Program-made: the position numbers and the translations under genes
Notes under the pieces: model-generated
The model's database searches: none
What the model saw: only the letters and a program-made list of their open reading frames with translations
What the model was told of the DNA's origin: nothing
Shown: positions 7,555 through 16,104 of the stretch, in pieces
Layout: every line of letters begins with the position of its first letter
Numbering within the stretch: position 1 is the stretch's first letter
Assembly (NCBI GenBank): GCA_050011315.1
Contig: JBEKJI010000014.1
Span: 1-51,775, forward strand
Direction of reading: 5' to 3'
Source of the DNA: Fen-549 sp050011315
GTDB lineage: Bacteria; Actinomycetota; Thermoleophilia; Gaiellales; Gaiellaceae
Length of the DNA stretch: 51,775 nt

Positions 7555-9021
7555 CTACGTATCCGTGATCAAAGCATCGAGCGCCCGGCGCGCCTCGTCC
7601 TCGCTCAGCTCGACGCCCCAGACCGGCTTTCCGGGCGCCTCCAGAAGCACGAACTTGGGCGTTCCGCCGACGACCTTCTTGTCGCGGAAGAGTGAGGCCC
7701 AGGCCAGGTCGCGATCGACGGCGACGGGGCGCGGCGCGAGTACCTTCTCGACCTCTTCCAGCCAGACGGGATCGAGACCGCGCTCGATCGAAAGCCGGAG
7801 CGCAGCCACCAGGCCGAGCGCGACCGCCTCGCCGTGGGTCGGGCTTCCGTAGGCGCCGGCGACCTCTAGCGCGTGCGCGAAGGTGTGACCGAGATTGAGC
7901 GTCGCCCGCTCGCTTTTCTCTCGCGGGTCGCGCAGGCAGATCGTCAGCTTGTGGACAGCGCAGCCGCGCACCGCCTCGGTGTCGGAGAGTTCCCAGAGGT
8001 TCTTTCCGGCCAGTAGCCCGGTCTTGACGAGCTCGGCCATGCCTTCGCGGCGCTCCTTGGCGGGCAAAGTCGCAAGCAGTTCGGGGTCGGCGACGACGCG
8101 TTGCGGCCAGTGAAAGGCGCCAACCAGGTTCTTGCCGCTGCGGACGTTGATCGCCGTCTTGCCGCCGATGCCCGCGTCGACCTGGCCGACGAGCGTGGTC
8201 GGGGCGCTCAGCCAGCCGATACCGCGCATGTAGGTGGCGGCGGCGAACCCGGCTACGTCCGTGGTGCATCCGCCTCCAAGAGCGACGATCAGGTCGCCGC
8301 GCTCGAGCGGCAGCTCCTCGAGCAAGCGCTGGAAGCTGGCGAAGCTCTTGGCCTCCTCGCCCGCTGCCAGTTCGTGCGCCGAGATCAGCCGACCGGCCAG
8401 CGCCTTCTCGGCGGCGGCACCGTAGAGACGGGCGACGTTCTCGTCCATGACCAGGCCGGCCTTGCCCTCTCCCGGCGTCAGCTCGCCTAGCCGGGCGAGC
8501 GCGCCGGGCGCTACCTCCACCCCTCCGGTAGCCAGAATCGCGCTCTCCAGATCGGAGCAGACCGCGTCGGCGCAGTCGCGGTAGACGGGCAGGCGCTCCT
8601 CGAACAGCTTGCGAAAGTCCGCCTCGTCGCTTGCGAGCGGGCGATCACCAGCGCCGGAAACGCGGCGCCAGGCCTCCTCGACGTCCACCTCGACCAGGAT
8701 CGTGAAGGCGCGCTCGCTGAGCGCTTTCCTGGTTACCTCGGCGCCGAGCGCACCGCCGCCGAGCGCGATCACGGCGGGCTCGCAAGTGGCCAGTGCCTCG
8801 CGGATCCGCTGCTCCTCGAGCAGCCTGAACTCGCTCTCGCCGCGGGAGCTGAAAATGTCTGTGATCGACGTCCCGGCCTCGCGCTCGATCTCGACGTCCA
8901 CGTCCACGAAGTCGCGCCCGAGCGCAAGCGCCAGATCGGAGCCGAGCGTCGTCTTGCCCGCGCCCATGAAGCCGGCGAGGGCAATGTGGCGTTCGAGAGC
9001 GTGAGTCGGACGCTCGCTCAT
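7555..9021 (-). CDS. aroKB: Bifunctional shikimate kinase / 3-dehydroquinate synthase
   Basis: A 488-residue fusion of two shikimate-pathway enzymes. Residues 10-165 are shikimate kinase: P-loop GFMGAGKTT (17-25), DVDVEIER, the GGGA shikimate-binding loop and the RPLA lid. Residues 175-488 are dehydroquinate synthase: GGGCTTDVAGFAAATYMRG, TTLVGQVDAGIGGKTAIN, KNLVGAFHWP, and zinc ligands in NLGHTFAHALE and HGEAVALGL. AroKB fusions in this order are known, for example in Thermotoga. I chose ATG 9021 because an AAGAAGGTGG ribosome site lies just upstream; the longer frame to 9138 merely reads through IR-A. The synthase's first strands are shortened compared with stand-alone AroB. Confidence 0.93.
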   Translation of the reverse strand: MSERPTHALERHIALAGFMGAGKTTLGSDLALALGRDFVDVDVEIEREAGTSITDIFSSRGESEFRLLEEQRIREALATCEPAVIALGGGALGAEVTRKALSERAFTILVEVDVEEAWRRVSGAGDRPLASDEADFRKLFEERLPVYRDCADAVCSDLESAILATGGVEVAPGALARLGELTPGEGKAGLVMDENVARLYGAAAEKALAGRLISAHELAAGEEAKSFASFQRLLEELPLERGDLIVALGGGCTTDVAGFAAATYMRGIGWLSAPTTLVGQVDAGIGGKTAINVRSGKNLVGAFHWPQRVVADPELLATLPAKERREGMAELVKTGLLAGKNLWELSDTEAVRGCAVHKLTICLRDPREKSERATLNLGHTFAHALEVAGAYGSPTHGEAVALGLVAALRLSIERGLDPVWLEEVEKVLAPRPVAVDRDLAWASLFRDKKVVGGTPKFVLLEAPGKPVWGVELSEDEARRALDALITDT

Positions 9022-9085
9022 GGGCACCACCTTCTTCCGCCCGCCAGTGAGCGCAAGCCGGATTGAAGACCCTTCGACCAGGCGC

Positions 9086-9138
9086 CTCGACACTTCTCGA
9101 GTCCCGGGCACCTCGCTAATCCACCCTCCTCCCCCCAC
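9086..9138 (-). repeat. Inverted repeat IR-A, right arm (5' side of aroKB)
   Basis: Positions 9104-9138 match 7499-7533 perfectly in inverted orientation, and 9086-9103 match imperfectly. The arm lies between aroC and aroKB, about 65 bp upstream of the aroKB start, inside the 395-bp aroKB leader region. Confidence 0.9.
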
Positions 9139-9139
9139 T

Positions 9140-9304
9140 GAGCTCCGAGCGGAATGAAGACCCGTCGACTGGGTGCGATCGGCGGGTGCGATGCTAGGAC
9201 GCAGCGCCTCGTTCGTAGCCGGCGGCTACGGGCGGGGCCGAGGACAACGCAGCGTGCCTGCTGAGCGCGGCCGGGCGATGGAGTGCTTCGTTTCGCTCGG
9301 AGCT
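9140..9304. repeat. Inner inverted repeat in the aroC-aroKB spacer
   Basis: GAGCTCCGAGCG at 9140-9151 is the reverse complement of CGCTCGGAGCTC at 9293-9304, and pairing continues imperfectly through a GAAxGAAG block. With IR-A and R1 copy c, this spacer is built entirely of repeats. I see no gene in it. Confidence 0.6.
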
Positions 9305-9312
9305 CAAACAGA

Positions 9313-9342
9313 CCCACGGGGCGTAGCACGGTATCGAAGAAA
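9313..9342 (+). repeat. Dispersed repeat R1, copy c
   Basis: A 30-bp perfect inverted partner of copy b. It continues into GTGCCGACTTCGTACCGA (about 9356-9374), which is shared with the copy at the right end of the window. The extended unit can fold by pairing GGTATCGAAG with CTTCGTACC. Confidence 0.85.
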
Positions 9343-9416
9343 AGCGCACGCGAATGTGCCGACTTCGTACCGATTTCACACCGGACCCCCGAGCCGTTCA
9401 CGAGAGCGGGCATTTC

Positions 9417-10517
9417 CTACCTCGGCGACCAGTCGATCCGCTCGACGTAGGCGCGGTAGGAGGCGACGAAGTCGGCGAGGGCGTCGCCGCCGAACTTCTC
9501 TTTGGCCGCCTTCGCCAACTCGAAGGCGACCGCGGCCTCGGCGATCACGACCAGCGCCTCGACGGCGGTCGTGTCCGACCTCTCGACCAGCGCCTCGGCC
9601 GGCTCGCCGCTGGAGATATCGACGGAGCGAAGCGGCTTCATCAGGGTCGGAATCGGCTTCATCGCGGCGCGCAGGACGATTTCCTCGCCGTTCGTGAGGC
9701 CGCCCTCGACGCCGCCGGCGCGGTTGGTCTCGCGGTAGTAGCCGCGCTCGTCCTTGAAGATCTCGTCGTGGGCCTGGGAGCCGGGCAGGCGCGCGAGTGT
9801 GAAGCCCTCGCCCGTCTCGACTCCTTTGACGGCCTGGATCCCGGCCAGTGCCTGCGCCAGCCGCCCGTCCAGGCGATCGGCCTTGTCGGCGTATGAACCG
9901 AGCCCGGGCGGGACTCCGTGTGCTCGCACCTCGACGATGCCGCCGAGGGTGTCTCGCTCGGCCCGCGCCTTGTCGATGGCCGCGTGTATCGCTTCCTCGC
10001 CCGTCGCGCCGCCGATCTCGAGCACGCTGCCGGAAACCTCGATCCCGATCTCCCACAGCAGCTGCTTCGCCACCGAGCCGGCCGCGACGAAAACGGCGGT
10101 GTGCCGGGCGCTGGCGCGCTCGAGCACGTTGCGAACGTCGTCAAAGTCGTGTTTGAGCAACCCGGCGAGATCGGCGTGGCCCGGTCGCGGCAGCGTCACG
10201 GGCTTGGTGCCCTTCCCCTCGGGCTCGCCCTCCGGAGGCCAGGGGCTCATGCCCCAAGTCCATTGCTCGTGATCGCGGTTGCGGACGACGAGCGCGAGCG
10301 GCGTCCCGAGCGTCTTTCCCTGACGCAAACCGGCCAGGACCTCGATCTCGTCCTGCTCGATCTGCTGCCTAGGAGAGCGGCCGTAGCCCTGCTGGCGGCG
10401 GCGAAGGTCGGCCCGGATCTGCTCTTGGTCGAGCTCCAACCCGGCCGGCAAACCGCTCAATATCGCCACGAGCGCCGGCCCGTGCGACTCTCCGGCAGTG
10501 ATGAGCGAAAGCGTCAT
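9417..10517 (-). CDS. aroC: Chorismate synthase
   Basis: A 366-residue chorismate synthase, the flavin-dependent trans-1,4-elimination that ends the shikimate pathway. Signatures include the N-terminal LITAGESHGPALVAILSGLP, RRQQGYGRSPRQQIEQDE, the RPGHADL loop, RNVLERASARHTA, and the C-terminal VERSDTTAVEALVVIAEA. Length is typical. The start is ATG 10517. It follows aroE by 49 bp and precedes the repeat-filled aroKB leader, so aroKB may be transcribed separately. The enzyme needs reduced FMN supplied from elsewhere. Confidence 0.96.
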   Translation of the reverse strand: MTLSLITAGESHGPALVAILSGLPAGLELDQEQIRADLRRRQQGYGRSPRQQIEQDEIEVLAGLRQGKTLGTPLALVVRNRDHEQWTWGMSPWPPEGEPEGKGTKPVTLPRPGHADLAGLLKHDFDDVRNVLERASARHTAVFVAAGSVAKQLLWEIGIEVSGSVLEIGGATGEEAIHAAIDKARAERDTLGGIVEVRAHGVPPGLGSYADKADRLDGRLAQALAGIQAVKGVETGEGFTLARLPGSQAHDEIFKDERGYYRETNRAGGVEGGLTNGEEIVLRAAMKPIPTLMKPLRSVDISSGEPAEALVERSDTTAVEALVVIAEAAVAFELAKAAKEKFGGDALADFVASYRAYVERIDWSPR

Positions 10518-10566
10518 ACCCTCAAATCTATTGGCTGAGGCCCGATCCCGCTAGGACTGCGCCTCC

Positions 10567-11379
10567 CTAACGGGATTGATCCTCGGGGCGGATGGCGGAG
10601 CGCATGACCTCGATCGGAGCCTCGATTCCGGTCCAGTGCTCGAAGGCCGCGGCGCCCTGGCGAACGAGAACTTCGAGCCCGTCAACGACCTCCGGGCAGC
10701 CCGCTTCGCGGGCGGCGGCGATCAACTTGGTCGGCGATCCGTCCGGTTTGTAGGCGAGATCTACGACGTTCTGGCCGGACTGCGGCGGCACCGGCAGCTC
10801 GTCCTTGATCGGGGTCGCATTGACGATGATCTTCATCCCTTCCCCGCTCGGCGGCCAGTCCAGCTCGCGCACCTCCAGCCCGGGTGCGAGCTCACGAACG
10901 TACGCCGCCAGCTCCTCGGTGCGCTCGGCACTGGAGATCGAGAGCGAGGCGATCCCCGCGTCGACGAACGCCGCCGCCAACGCCTGGGCAGCACCGCCGG
11001 CGCCGAGCAGGAGCACGTCCGCGCCCTCGCATTCGACTGCGCTCGTGACGGCAAGACCGTCGGTGCTGGTGCCAAAGAGCGAGCCGTCTTCGCGCACGAC
11101 GACGGTGTTGACCGAGCCGCCACACCGCGCCGGCTCCGAGAGCTCGTCGCAGAGCCCGACCGCCGCGAGCTTGTGCGGAATGGTCACGTTTGCACCGGCG
11201 AAGCCGAGCGCAGCAAGACCGCGGAAGGCGTTCTCGAGCTCGCCCGGCTTCACGTGCAGCGGCACGTAGGCCCAGTCGAGCCCGCACCTGGCGAAGGCCG
11301 CGTTCTGCATCCGCGGCGAGAGCGAGTGCGCCACCGGGTCTCCGATCAGGCCGACGAGGTGTGTCGTTCCGGCGATCAC
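10567..11379 (-). CDS. aroE: Shikimate 5-dehydrogenase
   Basis: A 270-residue NADP-dependent shikimate dehydrogenase. The substrate-binding domain has GDPVAHSLSPRMQNAAF and NVTIPHK with the catalytic Lys; GSVNTVV replaces the more usual GAVNT. The dinucleotide fold is LLLGAGGAAQALAAAF. The C-terminus has VDLAYKPDGSPT and a QGAAAFEHWTG helix. The start at 11379 overlaps the mltG stop by 4 bp, so aroE is coupled to a cell-wall gene upstream and followed by aroC, with all enzyme steps from dehydroquinate to chorismate except EPSP synthase in the window. Confidence 0.94.
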   Translation of the reverse strand: MIAGTTHLVGLIGDPVAHSLSPRMQNAAFARCGLDWAYVPLHVKPGELENAFRGLAALGFAGANVTIPHKLAAVGLCDELSEPARCGGSVNTVVVREDGSLFGTSTDGLAVTSAVECEGADVLLLGAGGAAQALAAAFVDAGIASLSISSAERTEELAAYVRELAPGLEVRELDWPPSGEGMKIIVNATPIKDELPVPPQSGQNVVDLAYKPDGSPTKLIAAAREAGCPEVVDGLEVLVRQGAAAFEHWTGIEAPIEVMRSAIRPEDQSR

Positions 11380-12299
11380 TTGATGTACCCCCAGAGGTGC
11401 TCGTGGGCGACGAAGTCCGCGTAGCTCGCGGTGAAGTAGTGATGCACCTTGTCGGGCTTACGCAGGTAGTAGAGGTAGAGACGCTTTCGATCGGGGTGGG
11501 CGGCGGCCTGCATCGAGGCCAGCCCGGGGTTGGCGATCGGGGTTGGCGGCAGCCCGAAACGGCGGCCGGTGTTGTAAGGGTTCGAGCTGTTCAGATGCGG
11601 GGCGAGCGAATCGGTCGGCTTCAGGTTGAGCCCGTAGCGAAGCGTCGCGTCGATGCCGAGCGTCATGTGGGCGTGCAAGCGGTTGTAGATCACGCCCGCT
11701 ATCTTCGCCCGCTCGTCGGGCGAGAGCGCCTCCTTCTCGACCATCGAAGCTATGATCAGGACGTCGTAGGCGGTGAGGTTCTTGGAACGGGCATAGCGCA
11801 GGTCGACCCTCTTCCAGGCGTCGCGGAAGGCGTCGAGCTGGTCGTTCACGAGCTGGCGAGTCGAGGTCGTGGCGAGGAAGTCGTAGGTGGCCGGGAAGAG
11901 GAAGCCCTCGAGCGTTCGCTTCTTCCGGTCGCCGGCAAAACGGCCGGGCAGGGCCGAGCTCTGTGTCAGCTCCAGGTACTTGCTGGAGGAGAGAGCCGGC
12001 TGGATACCGCTCTGCTTGCGTGCGATCGCGTCTACCGAGACGATTCGGTCGGCCATCTGCCGGCGCGTGAAGCCCTCGGGAAAGAGGATCTTGAGCGGCT
12101 TGACAACCGTTGTCGTGGGCGAGTTGCCGCCCGAGCCGTGGCCAAGCGCGACTCGCACGGCGCCGTAGAGCAATGCGACCAGCCCCGCCAGGACGATCAG
12201 CGCCACCAGGCGCCGGCGGATGATCTGCCCGCGGTTTGGCCGGCGGCGAGGGATCCGGTAACCCGGTGGCAGGCTCAGCCTTCGCGGCGGTTCAGCCAT
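11376..12299 (-). CDS. mltG: Endolytic murein transglycosylase MltG
   Basis: A 307-residue membrane-anchored lytic transglycosylase that cuts nascent glycan strands and so sets chain length. A basic cytoplasmic tail (about 30 residues, RRRPNRGQIIRRR) precedes one membrane segment (31-50), a LysM-like region, and the YceG catalytic domain with ASMVEKEA, Glu188 being the expected catalytic acid. Other family features are GVIYNRL, LGIDATLRYGL and SNPYNTGRRFGLPPTPIANPG. The start ATG 12299 lies 25 bp inside ruvX; a longer frame upstream is only the ruvX shadow. Neighbouring ruvX-mltG-aroE is a widespread gene order. Confidence 0.94.
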   Translation of the reverse strand: MAEPPRRLSLPPGYRIPRRRPNRGQIIRRRLVALIVLAGLVALLYGAVRVALGHGSGGNSPTTTVVKPLKILFPEGFTRRQMADRIVSVDAIARKQSGIQPALSSSKYLELTQSSALPGRFAGDRKKRTLEGFLFPATYDFLATTSTRQLVNDQLDAFRDAWKRVDLRYARSKNLTAYDVLIIASMVEKEALSPDERAKIAGVIYNRLHAHMTLGIDATLRYGLNLKPTDSLAPHLNSSNPYNTGRRFGLPPTPIANPGLASMQAAAHPDRKRLYLYYLRKPDKVHHYFTASYADFVAHEHLWGYIK

Positions 12300-12670
12300 G
12301 TCAGGTAGCTCTCCAGTAGGTGTGCCGCCGCACGCGCGTCCTCGGGTGTCTGCGAGGGCGTTCGCGCGGCCAGGACGGTGGTGAGACGCTCGTCGTAGAG
12401 CTCGACGGGAACGGTCACGACCTCGCGCAGGCGCTCGACGAAGGCCTCGGTCTTGCGCGCCTGCTCGCCCCGCTCTCCCCGCAGTGTCAGGGGCAAACCG
12501 ACCACGATCTGCGCCGGCTGCTCTTCTGCGACGAGCGCCAGCAGCCGCTCGGTTCCCTGCGTCGTTCCGACTCGCTCCACGACCGTGAGCGGGCGAGCGA
12601 TGACGCCACTGGGGTCGGAGACGGCAACCCCGGTGCGAGCCGATCCATAATCGAGCGCGAGTACCTTCAC
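12275..12670 (-). CDS. ruvX: RuvX/YqgF RNase H-fold nuclease
   Basis: A 131-residue YqgF-family protein with an RNase H fold, implicated in 16S rRNA 5'-end processing and proposed as a Holliday-junction resolvase. VLALDYGSARTGVAVSD carries the first catalytic Asp, IVVGLPLTLRGERGEQA follows, and LYDERLTTVLA carries the Asp/Glu pair. The C-terminal SQTPEDARAAAHLLESYL helix ends the domain; the family's last Asp falls in this segment. GTG 12670 lies 8 nt after a TAGAAT -10 box. It overlaps mltG by 25 bp. Confidence 0.92.
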   Translation of the reverse strand: MKVLALDYGSARTGVAVSDPSGVIARPLTVVERVGTTQGTERLLALVAEEQPAQIVVGLPLTLRGERGEQARKTEAFVERLREVVTVPVELYDERLTTVLAARTPSQTPEDARAAAHLLESYLTWLNRREG

Positions 12671-12678
12671 CGCTGGCG

Positions 12679-12684
12679 ATTCTA
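12679..12684 (-). promoter_or_regulatory. Putative -10 box (TAGAAT) of ruvX
   Basis: TAGAAT on the minus strand lies 8 nt before the ruvX GTG in the 47-bp gap after alaS, giving ruvX-mltG-aroE a possible promoter of their own with almost no 5' UTR. Confidence 0.45.
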
Positions 12685-12717
12685 TCCGCGACGTTCTCTT
12701 TAGCTGGTTTCGCGCGG

Positions 12718-15270
12718 CTACTCGAGTGCAGCCAGGATCGCCTCGGCGGCGGCCTCGAGTGCGTCGGGCAGTTTCTCGGGGTCCTTGCCGCCGGCCCGCG
12801 CCATACCCGGACGGCCTCCGCCGCCGCCACCGACGAGCGCCGCCGCGGCCTTGACGATCGAGGCGGCGTCGAGCCCGCGCTCCTCCAGAGTCTTGTCGAA
12901 GTTGCAGACGAGATGCACCCGCCCGTCCTCGACGGCACCGACGACAATCGCGGCGGGCGCGTTCTTCTGCTTGAGCTGGTCGGAGACCGCGAGCAGTGTC
13001 TCGGCGTCGACCGCCTTCACCTCGGCGACGATGACCTTGACGCCCGAGCGCTCCTCCTCGCGCGCGACGACGATCTCGGGGCCGCCGCCATCCTTCGCGC
13101 TCGGTCGCTTCTTCGCCTCCTTGCGCAGTCGCTCGAGCTCGGCCCGCAGCGTCTCGGCCTCGGCGGCGCGTTCGCGCAGGAGCCCGACCGCCGCTCCCGA
13201 GGTGACCGCCTCGATCCGGCGCAGGCCCGAGCCGATCGAGCCCTCCGAGGTGAGCGCAAAGGCGCCAATCTCAGCCGTCGTGCGCACGTGCGTTCCGCCA
13301 CAGAGCTCGCGCGAGACGTCCTTCACCTCGACCACGCGCACCATCTCGCCGTACTTCTCACCGAAGAGCGCCGTCGCCCCCAGCGAGCGCGCCTCCTCGA
13401 TCGGGGTCACGAACGTGTGCACGGGATGGTTGGCGAAGACGTCCTCGTTGACGAGCCGCTCGATCTCCTCGCGCTCGGCGGCGGTCAGGGCCTGCCCGTG
13501 CGAGAAGTCGAAGCGCAGCTTGTCGGGACGCACGGCCGAGCCGGCCTGGCGCGCGTGCTCGCCCAGCACCTGCTGCAGCGCCTTGTGCAGGAGGTGGGTG
13601 GCGGTGTGGTTGGCCATGGTCGGGAAGCGAACCGGCCACGGAACGACCGCCCGCACCCGTTCGCCGGCCTCAAAGCCCTCGCCCCGGAAGAGCAGCGCCT
13701 GGTCGTCCTCGAAGCGGAAGGTCTGCTCGAGCTCGGCGCGCGCTCCGGCGCCAGCCTCCTCGCTCTCGATGAAGCCCGCGTCGCCGGCCTGACCGCCGCC
13801 CTCGGGATAGAAGGGCGACTCCCGGAGCTTGACTAGGAAGAGTCCGTCGGCGACCTCCTCGAGCGCGCCGATCTGCGTCAGCACCTCGGTCTTCTCATAG
13901 CCGACGAACTCGCTCTTGAAGCCGGCTTCGTTCGAGAACTCGGCCGCGCGCACGTCCTCGCCGCGGGCGCCCGCTCTCGAGCGCTCGCGCTGCTCCTCCA
14001 TCAGCTTGGCGAAGCCCTTCTCGTCCACGGTCATGCCGCGCTCAGCGGCCAGCTCGCGCGTCAGCTCGAGCGGGAAGCCGTAGGTGTCGTGCAGCTTGAA
14101 GGCGTCCTTGCCCGAAACCTTCTTGCCCTTCGCCAGCTCATCGAACAGGCGCATGCCACGCGCGAGCGTCTGCGAGAAGCGCTCCTCCTCGGCGGTGAGG
14201 ACGGCCTTGATCTCGTCGGCGTGCTCGCGCAGCTCTGGATAGACGCCGCCCATCTGCGCGATCACGACCTCGGCCAGGCGGGCCAGGAAGGGCGCCTCGA
14301 GCCCGATCCTCGAGCCGTGCTGGACGGCGCGGCGGATAACCCGGCGCAGGATGTAGCTGCGGCCGAGGTTGCCCGGCTTGACACCCTCCGCGGTCAGGAA
14401 GACCATGCCACGCCCGTGATCGGCCAGCACGCAGTGCGCCTTGGTCGCTGCCTCCGACTCGCCGTAGCCTGTGCCCGAGACCTCGGCGACCCAGTTCACG
14501 ATCTCCTGGAAGCTGTCGATCTCGTAGACCGAGTAGACGTCCTGGAGGATGGCGGCACCGCGCTCGAGGCCGAGCCCCGTGTCGATGTTCTGGCGCGGCA
14601 GCGGCGTCAGGCTGCCGTCCGGGTGCTGCTCGAACTCCATGAAGACCAGGTTCCAGAACTCGAGGAAGCGGTCACAGGAGCAGCCGGGAGCGCACTCGGG
14701 CTTGCCGCATCCCTGCTCCGGCCCGCGGTCGTAGTAGATCTCCGAGCAGGGGCCGCAGGGGCCCGTTGGGCCGGCCTTCCAGAAGTTGTCCTCGCCCAGG
14801 CGCGTGATTCGCTCGGGCGGAACCCCGACCCGCTGCCAGGCCGCGATCGCCACCTCGTCGGCAGCGAGAGAGTGCTCGGGGTTGCCGCGGTAGACGGTCG
14901 TCCAGAGCCTGTCGGGATCGAGCTTCATGTGCGCGGTGACGAACTCCCAGGCCAGGTCGACGGCGCCGTCCTTGAAGTAGTCGCCGAACGAGAAGTTGCC
15001 GAGCATCTCGAAGAAGGTGAGATGGCGCGCCGTGGCGCCGACCTCGTCGATGTCGGTGGTGCGGAAGCACTTCTGCACCGAGGTCAGGCGCGGCGCCGGC
15101 GGCTCCTCCAGCCCGAGGAAGTAGGGCTTGAGCGGCTGCATGCCGGCGGTGGTCAGCAGCACCGAGGGGTCGTAGGTGGCGGGCACGAGCGAGCTCGAGG
15201 GCCTGAGCAGGTGGCCCTTGCTCTCGAAGTAGGAGAGGTAGCTCTCTCTCAGTTCCGCTGACGTGCGCAC
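12718..15270 (-). CDS. alaS: Alanyl-tRNA synthetase
   Basis: An 850-residue AlaRS. The catalytic domain starts TSAELRESYLSYFESKGH and includes LLTTAGMQPLKPYF and the class II core GNFSFGDYFK. A Cys-rich insertion near residues 170-205 (CGPCSE, CGKPECAPGCSCDRF) is a probable zinc site. The editing domain has HTATHLLHKAL and ELCGGTHVRTTAEIG, the zinc-binding groups that clear Ser- and Gly-tRNA. The C-terminal DHHA1 domain has a Gly-rich end (GGGGGGRPGMARAGG). GTG 15270 lies exactly 6 nt after a TAGAAT -10 box, so a leaderless mRNA is likely. Confidence 0.97.
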   Translation of the reverse strand: MRTSAELRESYLSYFESKGHLLRPSSSLVPATYDPSVLLTTAGMQPLKPYFLGLEEPPAPRLTSVQKCFRTTDIDEVGATARHLTFFEMLGNFSFGDYFKDGAVDLAWEFVTAHMKLDPDRLWTTVYRGNPEHSLAADEVAIAAWQRVGVPPERITRLGEDNFWKAGPTGPCGPCSEIYYDRGPEQGCGKPECAPGCSCDRFLEFWNLVFMEFEQHPDGSLTPLPRQNIDTGLGLERGAAILQDVYSVYEIDSFQEIVNWVAEVSGTGYGESEAATKAHCVLADHGRGMVFLTAEGVKPGNLGRSYILRRVIRRAVQHGSRIGLEAPFLARLAEVVIAQMGGVYPELREHADEIKAVLTAEEERFSQTLARGMRLFDELAKGKKVSGKDAFKLHDTYGFPLELTRELAAERGMTVDEKGFAKLMEEQRERSRAGARGEDVRAAEFSNEAGFKSEFVGYEKTEVLTQIGALEEVADGLFLVKLRESPFYPEGGGQAGDAGFIESEEAGAGARAELEQTFRFEDDQALLFRGEGFEAGERVRAVVPWPVRFPTMANHTATHLLHKALQQVLGEHARQAGSAVRPDKLRFDFSHGQALTAAEREEIERLVNEDVFANHPVHTFVTPIEEARSLGATALFGEKYGEMVRVVEVKDVSRELCGGTHVRTTAEIGAFALTSEGSIGSGLRRIEAVTSGAAVGLLRERAAEAETLRAELERLRKEAKKRPSAKDGGGPEIVVAREEERSGVKVIVAEVKAVDAETLLAVSDQLKQKNAPAAIVVGAVEDGRVHLVCNFDKTLEERGLDAASIVKAAAALVGGGGGGRPGMARAGGKDPEKLPDALEAAAEAILAALE

Positions 15271-15276
15271 GCCGAG

Positions 15277-15282
15277 ATTCTA
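15277..15282 (-). promoter_or_regulatory. Putative -10 box (TAGAAT) of alaS
   Basis: TAGAAT on the minus strand, then 6 nt, then the alaS GTG; no Shine-Dalgarno sequence. The box lies in the 67-bp gap downstream of the sigma factor gene. Confidence 0.5.
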
Positions 15283-15337
15283 TGTGTGGGGCGCTCTAGG
15301 TTGAGGCGCCACGCGAGCAGCCGCAGCCGCTTCCCGG

Positions 15338-16093
15338 CTACTGGTCGTCGAGCCCGCCGATCTTGGGCGCTATCTCCGTGCGCATCTTCTCCAGCGCGCG
15401 CCGGATCAACCGTGACACGTGCATCTGCGAGATGCCCACCTGCTGCGCGATCTGCGACTGGGTCAGGCCTTCGTAGAAACGCAGGCGCACGATCGTCCGC
15501 TCGCGCTCGTCGAGAATGCGCATGCCCGGCTCGAGCACCGCTCTGTCCTCCGAGATCTCGTACTCGGGCTCCACGCTGCCGATCGACTCGAGCGGGTCGA
15601 GCTCATCGTCATCCGAGCCGGAGGCGACCGAAAGCGAGAGCGGGCTGTAGGCGCGGCTGACCTCGAGCGCCTCGAGCACTTCTTCCTCGCTCGCGCTGGT
15701 CGCTTCGGCGAGCTCACTGATCGTCGGCGAGCGGCTGAGCTCGACCGTGAGCCGCTCGACCACGTGCGCCAGCTGGATGCTCAGCTCCTGCAGGCCACGG
15801 GGCACGCGCACAGCCCAGCCGTGATCACGGAAGTGGCGCTTGATCTCGCCGATGATATTCGGGGTGGCGTAGGTCGTAAGCTCGACGCCACGATCGAGCT
15901 CAAAGCGATCGATCGCCTTGATCAGGCCGATCGCACCGATCTGGATCAGGTCGTCGAGCTGCTCGCCGCGCGCCGCGTAACGGCGGGCGAGCGAACGCAC
16001 GAGCGACATATAGCGCTCGATCAGCTGCTCGCGTGCGGCCAGATCGCCTTGCTCGTGGTAGCGCCGAAGAAGGTTCCTGTCGCTGGCGTTCAA
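15338..16093 (-). CDS. RNA polymerase sigma factor, SigB/SigF/SigG family
   Basis: A 251-residue sigma-70 group 3 factor of the stress/sporulation type. Region 2 runs from LIERYMSLVRSLARRY to LDDLIQIGAIGLIKAIDRF with TTYATPNIIGEIKRHFRD. Region 3 follows RVPRGLQELSIQL. Region 4 is a helix-turn-helix, ERTIVRLRFYEGLTQSQIAQQVGISQMHVSRLIRR written in two blocks of the family consensus. The start is TTG 16093, 11 bp after an anti-sigma-like gene, the usual pairing for this family. It is the likely master regulator of a stress regulon in this organism. Confidence 0.88.
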   Translation of the reverse strand: MNASDRNLLRRYHEQGDLAAREQLIERYMSLVRSLARRYAARGEQLDDLIQIGAIGLIKAIDRFELDRGVELTTYATPNIIGEIKRHFRDHGWAVRVPRGLQELSIQLAHVVERLTVELSRSPTISELAEATSASEEEVLEALEVSRAYSPLSLSVASGSDDDELDPLESIGSVEPEYEISEDRAVLEPGMRILDERERTIVRLRFYEGLTQSQIAQQVGISQMHVSRLIRRALEKMRTEIAPKIGGLDDQ

Positions 16094-16104
16094 GATGAGT
16101 CGCG

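Noticed and set aside
9022..9138. An upstream in-frame start for aroKB that would add 39 residues
   Set aside because: The added residues are encoded by inverted repeat IR-A, and the same residues appear on the opposite strand at 7499. A good ribosome site supports ATG 9021.
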